Shown piece by piece: positions 1 to 10,496 of a stretch of DNA of 64,000 nt (within the stretch, counting starts at the first letter, position 1; every line of letters begins with the position of its first letter). This DNA is from Ditylenchus dipsaci (taxonomy: Eukaryota; Nematoda; Chromadorea; Rhabditida; Anguinidae). Both the position numbers and the translations under genes were made by a program. The stretch is taken from contig SADC01000155.1 of the NCBI GenBank assembly GCA_004194705.1, forward strand, positions 214,059 to 278,058, written 5' to 3'. The notes under the pieces are model-generated. The model made no database searches. It was not told the DNA's origin and was given only the letters and a program-made list of their open reading frames with translations.

Positions 1-10
1 TTCGGTTGCA

Positions 11-1281
11 GTTCAGAATCCCCCCCCCCCCACGGGGACTGATCAGGTGGAGAAGAGGGTTTAGGACATTTTTCCGTTGGACATTTTTCCGTCGAAATTT
101 TTCCGTGGTCATTTATTGACTGTAATTTTTTTTCGTAATTGAAAAAACGAATTCTGTTAGTACCGTTAGTCCCTTCAATTGCAAAATTTTGTATAAAAAT
201 GCCCAGTCTGACACTGAGTCTCCAATTTCGACGGAAAAATGTCCAACTCCCTTTTTAATGTCGGATTGGACATTTTTATCCAAAATTTTGCAATCAGACA
301 TTGATTGTTAATCGCTCATTTTGAAGCCCTGAATCTTAGCTACAAAACCGTACTAACAGAATCATTTTTCTCGATCAAGAAAAAAAAGTACAGCCAAAAA
401 ATGACCGCCGAATAATTTTGACGGAAAAATGTCCAACGGAAAAATGTCCGATCCCCGGAGAAGATAACTTCATATTCGTGTTTCTCGACCCCGATTTCAT
501 GAGAAAGCCGGCTGTTTTTTTGGTTCTGAGAAAAAAAAATTTTTTCGAACCACAGGGGGGTATCATGGTTTTTTAGTCAAAATTTGAAAAATTTAAATTG
601 GCGCCTTTTGAATTTAAAAGGGAATAAGGGCTGTATTGGGAGGGGAAGGGAATAAAAGGGGGCCACTTTTATGGCAGAACATTATAAATTTGAATATCTA
701 TATTCTTCGACTGCCTCACCATGTTTTTCAACTGGGCCGTGGCAAAAAAAGACTCTATATGCATTTTATGGTCAAGAGTACTTCTCGGAATCATGTCTAA
801 GGTAAGTGTGTGCGCGCATCTCTAACTCTCAAGCCCCCTGCGCCCCCTTCGGGGGCGCAGGGGGCTTGGGGGCTTGGAGTTGAGATGCGCACACCCACAT
901 ACCTTAGACACAAATCACTCGAAAGTGACTCTGGATGCATGAAAAAGCATGCATACCAGAGTTTATTTATGCGGTAGGCCCCAGTATTCAAAACTATGTT
1001 CAACATCTTCTTGTTAGTGGCCCCTGTGTGATCAGTGGCCCCCTTTTATTCCTTCCCCTCCCAATACAGCCCTTATTCCCTTTTAAATTCAAAAGGCGCC
1101 AATTTAAATTTTTCAAATTTTGACTAAAAAACCATGATACCCCCCTGTGGTTCGAAAATTTTTTTTTTTCTCAGAACCAAAAAAACAGCCGGCTTTCTCA
1201 TGAAATCGGGGTCGAGAAACACGAATATGAAGTTATCTCCTCCACCTGATCAGTCCCCGTGGGGGGGGGGGATTCTGAACT
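11..1281. mobile_element. Nested foldback element
   Basis: The outer inverted repeat is GTTCAGAATCCCCC...GGGGACTGATCAGGTGG at 11-52, mirrored at 1,239-1,280. The left arm is interrupted at 66-450 by a second element with ends made of repeated TTTTTCCGT. Its centre, 550-1,150, is a third element starting CCACAGGGGGGTATCATGG, with a GC-rich hairpin at 822-870. No coding capacity is visible; the short frames within it read across hairpins. Confidence 0.8.
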
Positions 1282-1326
1282 CAAGCCAACATTTCAGTTA
1301 ATATATCCCAAATCCAAATGGGTCAC

Positions 1327-1632
1327 CTCCTACATGAATTTGCATGTACTGACTGGCCACTCCTGCAAAATTCTTGACTGTGCATGAGTAGTTGCCAGCA
1401 TGGTTGAGTCGGACGGCGGAAAATGAGAGTTCTTTCTGGTTTTGGGATAGTTGGATGTTGGAGTCGGGCTCAAAGTTGACTCCATCTTTCTGCCAAGTGA
1501 CTTCATTCTCATCTAGACTGCTAGAAGTGTCACCTCCATCTGTCCCACGACCTACTTCACAGGTCAGCTTTAGAGGTTCCCCTTCACTGATGTTCTGCAC
1601 CTTCACCCCTTCTTTGGTGATGGTTGGGGCAC
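1327..1632 (-). CDS. Hemicentin-like Ig domain exon (array 1, Ig 6)
   Basis: One exon encodes a complete I-set-type Ig domain. Reading on the minus strand it starts APTITKEGVKVQNISEGEPL, has the first domain cysteine in LKLTCEV, the core tryptophan in VTWQKDG, and the second cysteine in NYSCTVKNFAG. The acceptor is gattcag at its upper end and the donor is gtgacc at 1,326; both junctions are phase 1, like the other Ig exons here. It follows the exon at 1,805-1,942. Downstream of its donor lies the nested foldback element at 11-1,281, so the array continues past the window edge. Family knowledge: tandem I-set Ig domains of this kind make up most of hemicentin, a secreted matrix protein. That it belongs to hemicentin rather than another Ig protein is inference. 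Confidence 0.8.
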
Positions 1633-1804
1633 CTGAATCAAATTATTTTGGCATTCCACAATTTTTTTGCAATATACATAGGAAAAGGATAGAAGAATCC
1701 GGCCAAATAAATTTTTTCTACGCTTTATTCTCGAAAAAAAACCAGAAATGGAGCCATTTTTTTAAATTTTCCTGTCGCTTAGGTGCTTGTTTTTGCATAC
1801 TTAC

Positions 1805-3379
1805 GTATTGTTTTGACGGAATAGCTAATTTCATCATCTCCGGCATCGTTGACCACAGCACAGTGAAAGACACGAGAGCCCTTGTGTTTGACATCTGTCA
1901 AGTGGAGAGTTGTGCCACCCTCTTCCAACCAATATTCAGTGCCTGTAACAAAATTAGATAAGATAATCAAGAAAAAAGCTAGCAAAATTCCGAAAAAATG
2001 GATAAAACCGAAATTTTCTAACCAGACTTTACAAAATAAATTACAGTCAAACCTCGGTTATACTCCACCCCAGGGGAACGTCTTTAGGGCGGCGTATAAC
2101 CGAGGATGGCGTGTAACCGGGGTGTCAGTTGACAGACTAAGAATAAGCCAACCTCAGCCAAATACAGCCTTTAGGGTGGCGTATAACTGGGGTGGCATAT
2201 AGCCGAGATTTGACTGTAGTAAAAAACTAGAAGCGCCGTGGCAATGCCGCGACTCCTTGGGAGTCACTATTGCATTGGGAAGATGCATTTGAGGACCATT
2301 TGTGAAAAATAACAATGTATGCTACCACCAGGATTTGAACCTGTAACCGTGCCTTGGTCCCCAAGACAACTCAAAATCCATTCCAAAATGTCTTGGTCCC
2401 CCTGTAATTTTTGAGGAAACTTTTTTGTAACTGTCACTTTTTTGAGACAGCAAACCCAGCTTTTCATAATTATTGGAAGACTGAATCGATCATCCTGTGT
2501 CGATTGGTGCGAGAATATTTTACGCATGATTGGCGGAACATACCGTATGTTCTCTATTTATTACCCCCTCTCTATTAATTACCGCCCATAGGCACCCTGT
2601 ATCTCAGCTAAAAAAAATTATTTTGAAAATCTGTTTTTTGGGTTTTCTTAATCACCACAAACTTATTTGATTCCAGTTTTTAGATTTTGGTTGAGCACCT
2701 AAAAATCTCAGAATCAAAATAATTTTTTTTCGATTTTCAGGGGTTGAAAAATAATTATCCTGGGTAATTAATAGAGAAAATATGGTATCTTACCTTTTTT
2801 GTAAATTGTGACAGGCCACAGACTGACATAAAACAGCAGTATAGCATATAGTTCTCCGCAAATCGGATCAAAACCAATCTTGTTCATTCTGGCTGAGGAA
2901 CCGAAAATTTATTGCAAAATTTTTCTCGAAAATTCGAATTTCGTGTTAACAAATTTTTGGGTGAGAGGTGGAGGGGTAATTTTGATTGCCAGCCTTCAAT
3001 GCTTGCGATCCCTAGACATGATGTAAAGTAATCCTCTCAACTGTGTAAAGTAATAGTTGTGTTTAGGATTTTCGGTTCAGCCGTCCGATTTCAGTTCTTC
3101 CGACCAAAAACAAAAAATTTGGGTTTACCGTCGGTTTGAGATCTATCACACTTCACACAAATCTAATATATTTTCCGCCAATTCAACCTGCCAAAAATGT
3201 CGGTCGGCCGATTCAAGCCATACCTGCTTGAAGCTCATTTTCTAGTGGCTTTTGGTCTTCATCCACCGTCCAAATGACTTTAGGAATAGGATAGCCTCTG
3301 GCGGAGCACTTCAGCGAGACATTTCCATTCAAAGCTATAGTTGACTGGTTGGCAGATGTAGAAACTAGTTTGGGTGGAA
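1805..3379 (-). CDS. Hemicentin-like Ig domain in two exons (array 1, Ig 5)
   Basis: Two exons, 3,224-3,379 and 1,805-1,942, join in frame (phase 1) to give one Ig domain: IPPKLVSTSANQSTIALNGN, then SLKCSARG, VIWTVDED, and after the 1.28-kb intron TLHLTDV, VFHCAVVNDAGDD. The cysteines and tryptophan are all present. The acceptor tctcag and donor gtatgg bound the first exon; gttacag and gtaagt bound the second. The intron holds two terminal-inverted-repeat elements (2,042-2,218 and 2,541-2,787) and a tRNA B-box-like sequence near 2,330. The domain follows the phase-1 pattern of its neighbours. Confidence 0.78.
2042..2218. mobile_element. CAGTCAAACCTCG-family MITE
   Basis: The ends CAGTCAAACCTCGGTTATA and its imperfect complement (TATAGCCGAGATTTGACTG) are flanked by TA. 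Inside are several diverged GGCGTATAACCGGGGTG units. It lies in an Ig-array intron. TA targets are typical of the Tc1/mariner/pogo group. Confidence 0.75.
2318..2405 (-). other. tRNA B-box-like sequence in an intron
   Basis: On the minus strand, ACAGGTTCAAATCCTGGTGG contains a perfect B box and a T-stem, followed by TAGCA. No A box is clear. The same motif recurs at 5,118 (plus) and 6,315 (minus). The upstream part carries the dispersed CTTGGTCCCC motif. Confidence 0.4.
2541..2787. mobile_element. TACCGTATTT-family MITE
   Basis: The ends TACCGTATGTTCTCTATT and AATAGAGAAAATATGGTA form an inverted repeat, with TTACC-containing subterminal modules. It is a diverged member of the TA-target family listed repeatedly below. 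Confidence 0.65.
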
Positions 3380-3429
3380 CTGAGAAGATTTAATTTTAGT
3401 AAATTAGTCTGAAAATATGCTTAACTTAC

Positions 3430-3749
3430 TTAACACCTCCAGGGTGAATGCTTGCTGGTCAGTTCCGGCTTCATTTGTAGCCACACACACATATATTCCA
3501 GAGTCAGAGCTGCGAGTGTCGATGATCTTGAGCATTTTGTCTTCAACCACATAGCGAAGGCCAGTCTCCACTCTAACCCCATTCCTTTGCCAGGTGACCA
3601 AGGGAGGTGGCTCACCTCTGGCATTACAGTCCAAAATTGCCTGAAGTGGAAAGTCTAAGTCGGCAGCTTTTATTGTAAGGAGTATTTTAGGCCTACCACT
3701 TTTCCTTCAGCCACCTGTTCTGTTCCACCTTTGTAGATGGTTGGAGATT
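3430..3749 (-). CDS. Hemicentin-like Ig domain in two exons (array 1, Ig 4)
   Basis: Exons 3,697-3,749 and 3,430-3,640 are separated by a 56-base intron (gtaggc ... cttcag), a size typical of nematode introns. Translation joins as SPTIYKGGTEQVAEGKV then AILDCNARGEPPPLVTWQRN, ending GIYVCVATNEAG and ALTLEVL-like FTLEVL. Both cysteines, the core tryptophan and the D-S-G-I-Y-V-C signature of I-set domains are present. The upstream intron contains a CAGGG-type hAT MITE (3,892-4,074) and a 208-bp tandem duplication (4,443-4,865). There are no frameshifts in either exon. Confidence 0.82.
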
Positions 3750-3891
3750 CTGTAAAATTATATTAAATTTCAATTTGAACGGAGAATTCTGATTCTGCAT
3801 GCCTCTAAAATGCCCTAATCCATTTTTTGAATAACGGGATGACCCTAAAGGCCAGATAGCCCATAAAAATATCTTACAAATGATCATTTAT

Positions 3892-4074
3892 CAGGGCTTC
3901 CAAACATCCTCTATTTAAATATTTGTCCTTTATTTGGGACCACAAATTTTTAGAAATTTCGAGATCTCACGTCAAAATCTTTATTTTTGGCACTGAAAAC
4001 CCAACAAACATTGGATAAAATGGCACTTTTTGACCAAATGTCCTTTTTTTTGAAATTTTGATTTGGAAGCCCTG
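3892..4074. mobile_element. CAGGGCTTCCAAA hAT-type MITE
   Basis: The ends CAGGGCTTCCAAA and TTTGGAAGCCCTG are flanked by TCATTTAT and TCATTTAA, an 8-bp target duplication matching at 7 of 8 positions. Eight-bp duplications and CAGGG-type ends are features of the hAT superfamily. Other copies are at 26,870, 31,660 and 49,538. Confidence 0.8.
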
Positions 4075-4442
4075 TCATTTAATAATTTGATACATCAGAA
4101 ATTTTGTTAATGCGGCCAGAAAACTTTACGACTGTACAACCGCCGCTAATATCCCAACCAAAATAGTGGTAAAATGTAGCCATTTTAGAATGTCTAGCAA
4201 GCCTACGAAAATTTTCAAACAAAAAGAGGATAGAAGAATTCATAAATCTTGCTAAGATTGATAAAAAATAATCAATAACCACAAATAGAAAGTGAATATT
4301 GTGTAGAAGGGAATGGGAAATAAAATTATTTTGGATAAACCGGCGGCTAACTTGAACCTGGGACCCTCCATTCTTTTTGCATTGGTTCCTCAAGGCAAAA
4401 AAGTCAAATTCTGGTCAAATTTTTTTGTTGAAATTTAAAATC

Positions 4443-4865
4443 AATTTTTAAAATTAATTTCAAAGTTAATTTAAAAATTGACCTAAATATTTTTTTTACT
4501 TCTTGCCTCACGGGACTAAGGCAAAATGACTGGGGAGAGGCGTCTCAGGCTCAAGTGTGCCACTCTAGCTCCGGGGTTCACAAAATTTAGCTCCGGCTCT
4601 GACTCTATCTAGTAGGTGGAGCATGAGCAGAACAAGGCACTGATTATATGGTGAATTTTTAAAATTAATTTCAAAGTTTATTTAAAAATTGACCTAAATA
4701 TTTTTTTTACTTTTTGCCTCGCGGGACTAAGGCAAAATGACTGGGGAAAGGCGTCTCAGGCTCAAGTGTGCCACTCTAGCTCCGGGGTTCACAAAATTTA
4801 GCTCCGGCTCTGACTCTATCTAGTAGGTGGAGCATGAGCAGAACAAGGCACTGATTATATGGTGA
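4443..4865. repeat. Two-copy tandem repeat, about 208-bp unit
   Basis: The stretch starting TTTTTAAAATTAATTTCAAA and ending CACTGATTATATGGTGA is present twice head to tail with very few differences. It lies in the intron upstream of the exon pair at 3,430-3,749. Confidence 0.85.
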
Positions 4866-4915
4866 TTTCAAAATAATATAAAAATAAAAAATTTTATAGC
4901 TACAAACAGACTAAC

Positions 4916-6639
4916 GGAAAATGTCCAATTTGTAGATCAATTCATCAGCTCCAGCTGTGTTGGTCGCTACACACTTGTAAACACCTTTGTCTTCTAGCGT
5001 TACGTTCGGAACCTGACAAATAAAAAATTTTTTGATTTAGGCACTAGGTCATTTCGTCCCCTGTTCTTTTCGTCCCCGGTCATTTCGTCCCCGAAAACCG
5101 CCAATTTGAAATTATCAAACAGGTTCAAATCCTGGTGATAGCAAACATTTTTTCTAACTTAAAATTGTGTCAGGAATTGGGTTCGTTAGGACCAAAATTT
5201 TAATTTTACCAACCCCAACTCTATACATAGGGTAGGTACCTCCTGGTTAGGTGAATATACACCTAATTGGTCTGAAATAAAATAGAGAAAACCAAGTGGT
5301 CGTCCACTTAGATCAAAAAAAAAAATTCGTTTTTGGGTTCCAAAACCTATTTTCTGCACTAATTACCGTATATATATATATATATATCTCTATATATATC
5401 TCTATAAATTTATATATCTCTATAAATCCCTAAAAATCGGGAAAATTCGAGGTCGATTTTGAGATTTTCGGGCAGTCGACCAAAATCTGAAAATTGGAAT
5501 CAGGAGAGCTCGTACTAATTAAGAAAACGCAAAAAAACAGATTTGTGAAATGTTTGCTCTAGGCTGAGATATGAGGTCCGTAGGGTGGGGGATTATTAGA
5601 GAGTGGGGGATTAATAGAGAATATACGGTAAAGCATTTTTAAGATGGTTTAACAGTAGTGACATTACGTTTTGATGGTATTTTCACAGTTTTCGCAAATA
5701 TTGCAAAACTTAATTTTAGTACTGTCAAACCATCTTTAGAATGCTTGAGTTAGTGCAAAAACAAGTTTTGGAACCCAATAACGTAGAAAAAAATTTAATC
5801 TAAGTGGATCACCATTTGGTTTAGTTGGTGCATGGGACATCCAGATGACCCAGCTACCAGCATGTTCAGATGCTTTGCGAAAAAAGTCTAATATACAACC
5901 TGGGTGTTGCCGATCAAGTACTGCCATTTAGGTACCACCAACTAGAAACTACAATCTACCACCATCCAAGTACCATCACCCAGGCACTTCCACCTGAGTA
6001 CCGATTCCTAGTCATTTCCTTGTTACTACCGCTTAGGTACTACTTTCTCGGTACTACCACCTCCATACTATCACGTGGACTCCATACGGAATAGGAAACT
6101 ACTCCAGAACTGTGGTTCTTTTTGTTTAGCATTATCAAACCGTGTTCAGGACACCATTCTGGATAGGTACAATAATTTTTAACTGCTTTCAATTTTCAAT
6201 ATTTCGGATTCTGAATGTGGATACCCATTTAGAAGAGGTACGAGGGAGCTACCCTATCATCCTAAGGCTCACGGGTCTTATAAATACTAATTTGTGACTG
6301 TCATTCAAGAATTAAAATGTCTGCTACAACAAGGATTCGAACCTGTTTGAAAACTTCAAATTAGCGGCTTTTAGGGACGAAATGAACGGGGACGAAAAGA
6401 CCGTCGCCCTTTGATTTATCCCACTTTAATCTGGCTTACTTGAATAAATTTTGCACCATCCCCGAAGACAACATTGAACTGATAGTTATTGGATACAGAG
6501 TCTTCCACTAGCGTTCCATTTACAAACCATTTGAGAACAGGCTCAGGCTCTCCCTTGGCATCACAAAACAGGGTTAGTGTGCGACCTACCGGCAGACGGG
6601 GATTTAATTCTACATTGTCCCGGTCGATCAGTGGAGGAA
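4916..6639 (-). CDS. Hemicentin-like Ig domain in two exons (array 1, Ig 3)
   Basis: Exon 6,440-6,639 encodes PPLIDRDNVELNPRLPVGRT, LTLFCDAKGEPEP, VLKWFVNG and ends at FIQ. Exon 4,916-5,012 continues VPNVTLEDKGVYKCVATNTA and GADELIYKLDIF. Together they make one Ig domain with the two cysteines and the tryptophan in place. The 1.4-kb intron is almost filled by a foldback element with CATTTCGTCCCC-rich ends (5,045-6,405), which explains its length compared with the 56-base intron in the next domain. Junctions: acceptors cttcag and tgtcag, donors gtaagc and gttagt. Confidence 0.78.
5045..6405. mobile_element. Foldback element with CATTTCGTCCCC ends and tRNA-like arms
   Basis: The left end has repeated CATTTCGTCCCC units; the right end has GGGACGAAATGAACGGGGAC. 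Just inside each end lies a tRNA T-arm-like motif (CAGGTTCAAATCCTGG at 5,123; its mirror near 6,330). Deeper arms pair again (TTTTGGGTTCCAAAACC with GGTTTTGGAACCCAA-like sequence near 5,770). Nested within are a TACCGTA MITE (5,364-5,630) and a diverged GGTACTACCAC repeat at 5,930-6,080. It fills an Ig-domain intron. Confidence 0.7.
5364..5630. mobile_element. TACCGTATTT-family MITE with a (TA)n expansion
   Basis: One end reads TACCGTATATATATATATAT, an AT microsatellite grown from the terminal repeat. The other reads AATAGAGAATATACGGTA. The interior matches the copies at 12,384 and 29,602. Confidence 0.65.
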
Positions 6640-6743
6640 CTGAAGAGAAAATGTCAAAGCTTTACTGCAAATTTTGCTAAAAACAGCAAATTATCCATTT
6701 CCCAGAGTTTTCCCAGAGTTATAGAGAGCTTCGGGGCCTAATG

Positions 6744-6981
6744 GAGTTTACGTGTCCAAAATATGCCTTGGTCCCCCCTGTTGTTTTTTTTTTTGTAAAA
6801 ACAGCTTGGTCCCCCTGTTGTTTTTAAGGTGATAATATTAAAGGTGATCATGTTAACCATAATCAACCTGATCACCATAGTCACAGTGTTACAGTAACCT
6901 TAATGAACAGGGGGACCAAGCTGTTTTTCACAAAAAAAACAACAGGGGGACCAAGGCAAATTTTGGACACGTAAACTCCAC
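6744..6981. mobile_element. Foldback with CTTGGTCCCCC arms
   Basis: GGAGTTTACGTGTCCAAAAT near 6,745 mirrors ATTTTGGACACGTAAACTCC near 6,960. Each arm carries two CTTGGTCCCCCTGTTG motifs. The loop has AAGGTGAT-type repeats. Confidence 0.75.
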
Positions 6982-6984
6982 TAG

Positions 6985-8500
6985 CGCCGAGCTTCGACTC
7001 ATACCTGCAGCGCCGCCGGCGGCACCGCCAAGCGCCAGCGCCGGCGCTGGCGGCGTCTTTGGCGAAGCTGCTGGCGACGGCGGCGATTTTAAGACAGCCG
7101 GCGCCGCCGCCAGCCGACAAAAATTATTTTTACTACTGGTAGTTAATGAAGATTTTTTAAAAAGGGGGGGGGGACTTTATATACGCATCGACTTAGGTTA
7201 CAGCTTCGACTAGCACTGGGTGCAAACCCTGTTTTTTCTCCTTTATTTACAAGTTTAGTGTCAAAATGTAGCCAAGGTTCTGGGTTTTTATTTGAGCTAT
7301 CATACAGAGAAAAAGTTAGTATAAGGGTAGAGGTAAAGTGTAAAAAATGTTGAACCATGTCCAATTCGATGCAATCCTCAATATGACTATCCCAGTACTT
7401 TTCGGTAGTATCCTGGAACTGACGTTTTTTTCCCAATTTCAATTTACATACTCATTTTCAAACTCACACTCAAAATGTAGCCCTGCTTCTTGCCGTCATT
7501 TTGAACATACAGTTGTAGAAAACCATATAAATTGAAATCGCGAGAAAAAATCAGTTCCTAAATAATACTGAAATCCTAGCTTCCAATAGTACTCATTTCT
7601 TCACTACCTACCTTCTTCACCACATTCACTAGCTACCTTGCTTTTATGAAGTGATTTTGGTGTGTGAAAAATTTATATCTGATCCCTTATGAAATTCTGA
7701 CTCTAGAAAGTCACTAAACGCGCGGACAAATAAATAAAATTGGTGGAGACACAGGCTATATTAGTCTAAGTACGCATCATTTCGGCTGGTTTCCTTTAAT
7801 TTTGGTGGTCATTTGACAAAACTCGCAAAATTGAGGCAGTTACTGACAGCAAAGCAGTGCTGGAGATGGTTGCAATCAATTGCTCGAAAGTTGGAAAACT
7901 TAGTGAAAAAACAAATCAAAATACCCCCAGAGGGACTTGATCTTTCGACAATAAGCGATGCGCATATAAAGTTCCCCACCTTTAAGTTTTAAGCATTACG
8001 AAAAGACACTCTATTAGTTTCAACACAACATACTCTTTCGGTATCAGCACCACATATCTGCAACACAGCTCACTCAGCACTTAGTTTTTGGACATACCGT
8101 ATTTTCTTTAATAATGACCCCGAGGTCATTATTTTTCAACCCCTCAAAAATTCCGAAATTGTCAATCAAAAATGGCCTTAACTCTGAAATCCTAGTCAAA
8201 AATAAGGGGGGGGGTCATTATTAGAGAAAATACGGTATATAAAATCTATCGATCACAAGAGATTGACCTTGTTAATCCGCCTAAAGGAAAAAAACAGACG
8301 AAAATTTAGCACTATAGAACGCCACTGGCGCCGCCGGCGCTGGCGGCGGCAATCTTCCGGCTTCTCAGCACCGGCGCTGACGCCGTTTCTTTAAAAGCGC
8401 CGCCAGGCGCCGGCGGCGAAAATTTTGGAGCGCTGGCGCTGGCGGCGGCGCCGGCGGCGTTTTTGGCGGCGCTCCAGGTATGCTTCGACTGTAAAACACC
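6985..8500. mobile_element. Foldback with GC-rich GCCGCCGGCGCC arms
   Basis: Both arms (about 7,010-7,115 and 8,325-8,485) are runs of GCCGGCGCTGGCGGCG-type sequence, far richer in GC than their surroundings. They are bordered by GCTTCGACTCATACCTGCAG and its near-complement CTCCAGGTATGCTTCGACTG. An inner inverted repeat pairs 7,165-7,195 with 7,960-7,990. A TACCGTATTT MITE is nested at 8,095-8,237. Confidence 0.65.
8095..8237. mobile_element. TACCGTATTT-family MITE
   Basis: The ends TACCGTATTTTCTTTAATAA and TTATTAGAGAAAATACGGTA enclose a subterminal AATGACCCCGAGGTCATT palindrome. The interior (GAAATTGTCAATCA, GGCCTTAACTC) matches the copy at 36,826-36,986. Confidence 0.8.
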
Positions 8501-9649
8501 TCCAAATATTTTTTATTTCTGACCTTTGAGAGTTAGGCGTTGACTGGTTATTCTGATGAGGGAACCGATCAGACTGTACAATTCAATTCGAAAATAGTCG
8601 ATTTAATAAATGGAATTATAAATTTTTTGCTAACAGACTGAAAAAATGGAATTTTTTTAGACTCGAAAAACATGTAAAAATAGATCAAAATTGCATTGGT
8701 CCCTTCTGTGGATTTCAAAAACATATTTTCTATAGTCAAGCCTCAAGGGGCAGGGCGAACTCGTATTCGCAAAACTCGTATTCTGGAGTCTTAAGAGAAA
8801 TCATGCTGGATTCTGTTGAGCATGACTCTTCCAGATTGGACTAGGCGGATAGATTTTCTGAATAATGACAGAGTGAGCATAAGGCTCCTGTGTAATTTTA
8901 TTTCAAAATTGAACTAGCGAATTTTACCGACTTTGTATTCTAAGAGCATATATTCGAAAGTATTTTTCAGTCTTAACACTAGAATTCCCGACTGTAACGT
9001 TTGACTACCTGGGGGGTTTCAGAACTCCCGAGCATTTTGTCCTCCTCGCTAGATTACAATGCCCTTAAATATCATTTTTTTAATAGGAGGACATGTCGAG
9101 TTCTTTTTCAACCCTTCGAAAATCGGAGGACCAATCAGTTTGTGGAGGTTTGAGTCTCCAGGTTCGATTTTTTCTGTCTGTTAGCAAAAATATTGAAATT
9201 CCATTTAGTAAATCGATTATGCTCTGCAAGATGGCTTTGTAAGAATTTTTGAATCGAATCGTACAGTTCGATCAGTTCCCTTGTGAGTCAGAATCACCAA
9301 ATATAGTTAAGGGGCCAACAAAAGCCTAACCTCAAGGGGCAACCGACCAATGAATAGGCACGGAAATACTTTGATTTTGAAAACTTTGAATTTTTTTGTT
9401 TGCTTTGGGGGATCAATACTCTAGCCACCATTTTGACCAATCCTCTTACTTGGTAATCATGGCAGGTTTTTTAATTGTAAAAAATTAGGGTGGAAATACT
9501 GTGAAATAGCCAATTTCAAAATGGTCGGCTATTCGCACAACGCGTTTTTTGCTGAAATTGGCGCCGTGTGTATCCCGTCTGGTACAAATTCAATCTGCCA
9601 GTTGGTATTGTATTAAAGATGCTCTTCAAACTGAATTGTCAAGTAATAC

Positions 9650-9991
9650 CAAGAATGTCGACGGCAATTTTGTCCTTGGCACTTCCAACCTCATTTTGAG
9701 CCACACAGTAGTAGTCACCAGCATCCGTAGTCTGTAGTCGGGGGATGTCCAGGCGATATCCCTTTAAAAAAATTTAATTTATTTAGCCCGAAGATATATT
9801 TCACAAATTATTTACAGAAAGGGAGATCCTAGTGCCATCCGCAGAAGGGATAAGGATCTGGTCGTTGAGCATCCAGGTGATTGCTGGAGTGGGGTTGCCG
9901 GTGACATTGCAGAACAGGGTGACCGAGGTGCCAATTGGTTTAATGGCCTGACTGCCTGACTCTTGGAATCGAACAGTGGCTTTGGGCTCGG
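9650..9991 (-). CDS. Hemicentin-like Ig domain in two exons (array 1, Ig 2)
   Basis: Exon 9,816-9,991 reads AEPKATVRFQESGSQAIKPI, SVTLFCNVTGNPTPAITWML and ends RISLS. Exon 9,650-9,761 reads GYRLDIPRLQTTDAGDYYC then VAQNEVGSAKDKIAVDILG. The two give a full Ig domain with both cysteines, the tryptophan and the D-A-G-D-Y-Y-C signature. The intron between them is only 54 bases (gtaaat ... taaag). The following intron, 6,640-9,649, is the longest in this array and is packed with foldback elements and a GC-rich island. Confidence 0.8.
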
Positions 9992-10244
9992 CTGAATCAG
10001 TTTCTTTCATTTTGTGCATAGCTTTTTTGAGAGCAAAAAATGATAGGAAGAATTTCAGGGTGACCCCTGAAGAGAAGCATGAATGCACGGGCACCGTCAA
10101 GACGGTCATTTTTAAAAAATAAGAAATATTGCATTGCTGTTTTTTTTCACCAAATTTCAGCCGTATTGGGGTCCAGGCTTCAATCAATTAAAGGGGGGGG
10201 GGGCTATTGTTCAATTTAGCCAAATTGACGATTGATAAAGTGGA

Positions 10245-10496
10245 TACCGTATTTCCTCTAATTGCCGCCCCCTCGACTTTGAGCTATTGTATCTAGGTCC
10301 AAATTTTTTTTCGAACAGATTTTTTTCTTTTTCTTAGTTTTCGCAAGCTCCACTAATTCTGGATTTTAGATTTTGGATTTTCACTCAGAAATTTCAAAAT
10401 GACTCTAATAAGCGCTAACAACCACCCCCCCCTCCCCCTCCCCCAGAGGTCGATCGAAAAATAAGCGCCCGGGCGGCAATAAGAGGAAATACGGTA
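10245..10496. mobile_element. TACCGTATTT-family MITE
   Basis: TACCGTATTTCCTCTAATTG at one end and CAATAAGAGGAAATACGGTA at the other. The subterminal module is GCCGCCCC/GGGCGGC. It lies 190 bases upstream of the Ig exon at 9,816-9,991. Confidence 0.8.

Noticed and set aside
797..1006. Recurring frame reading KLWYACFFMHPESLSS (also near 24.2, 46.8 and 53.6 kb)
   Set aside because: It follows the hairpin of the CCACAGGGGGG core element; no codon conservation or known domain.
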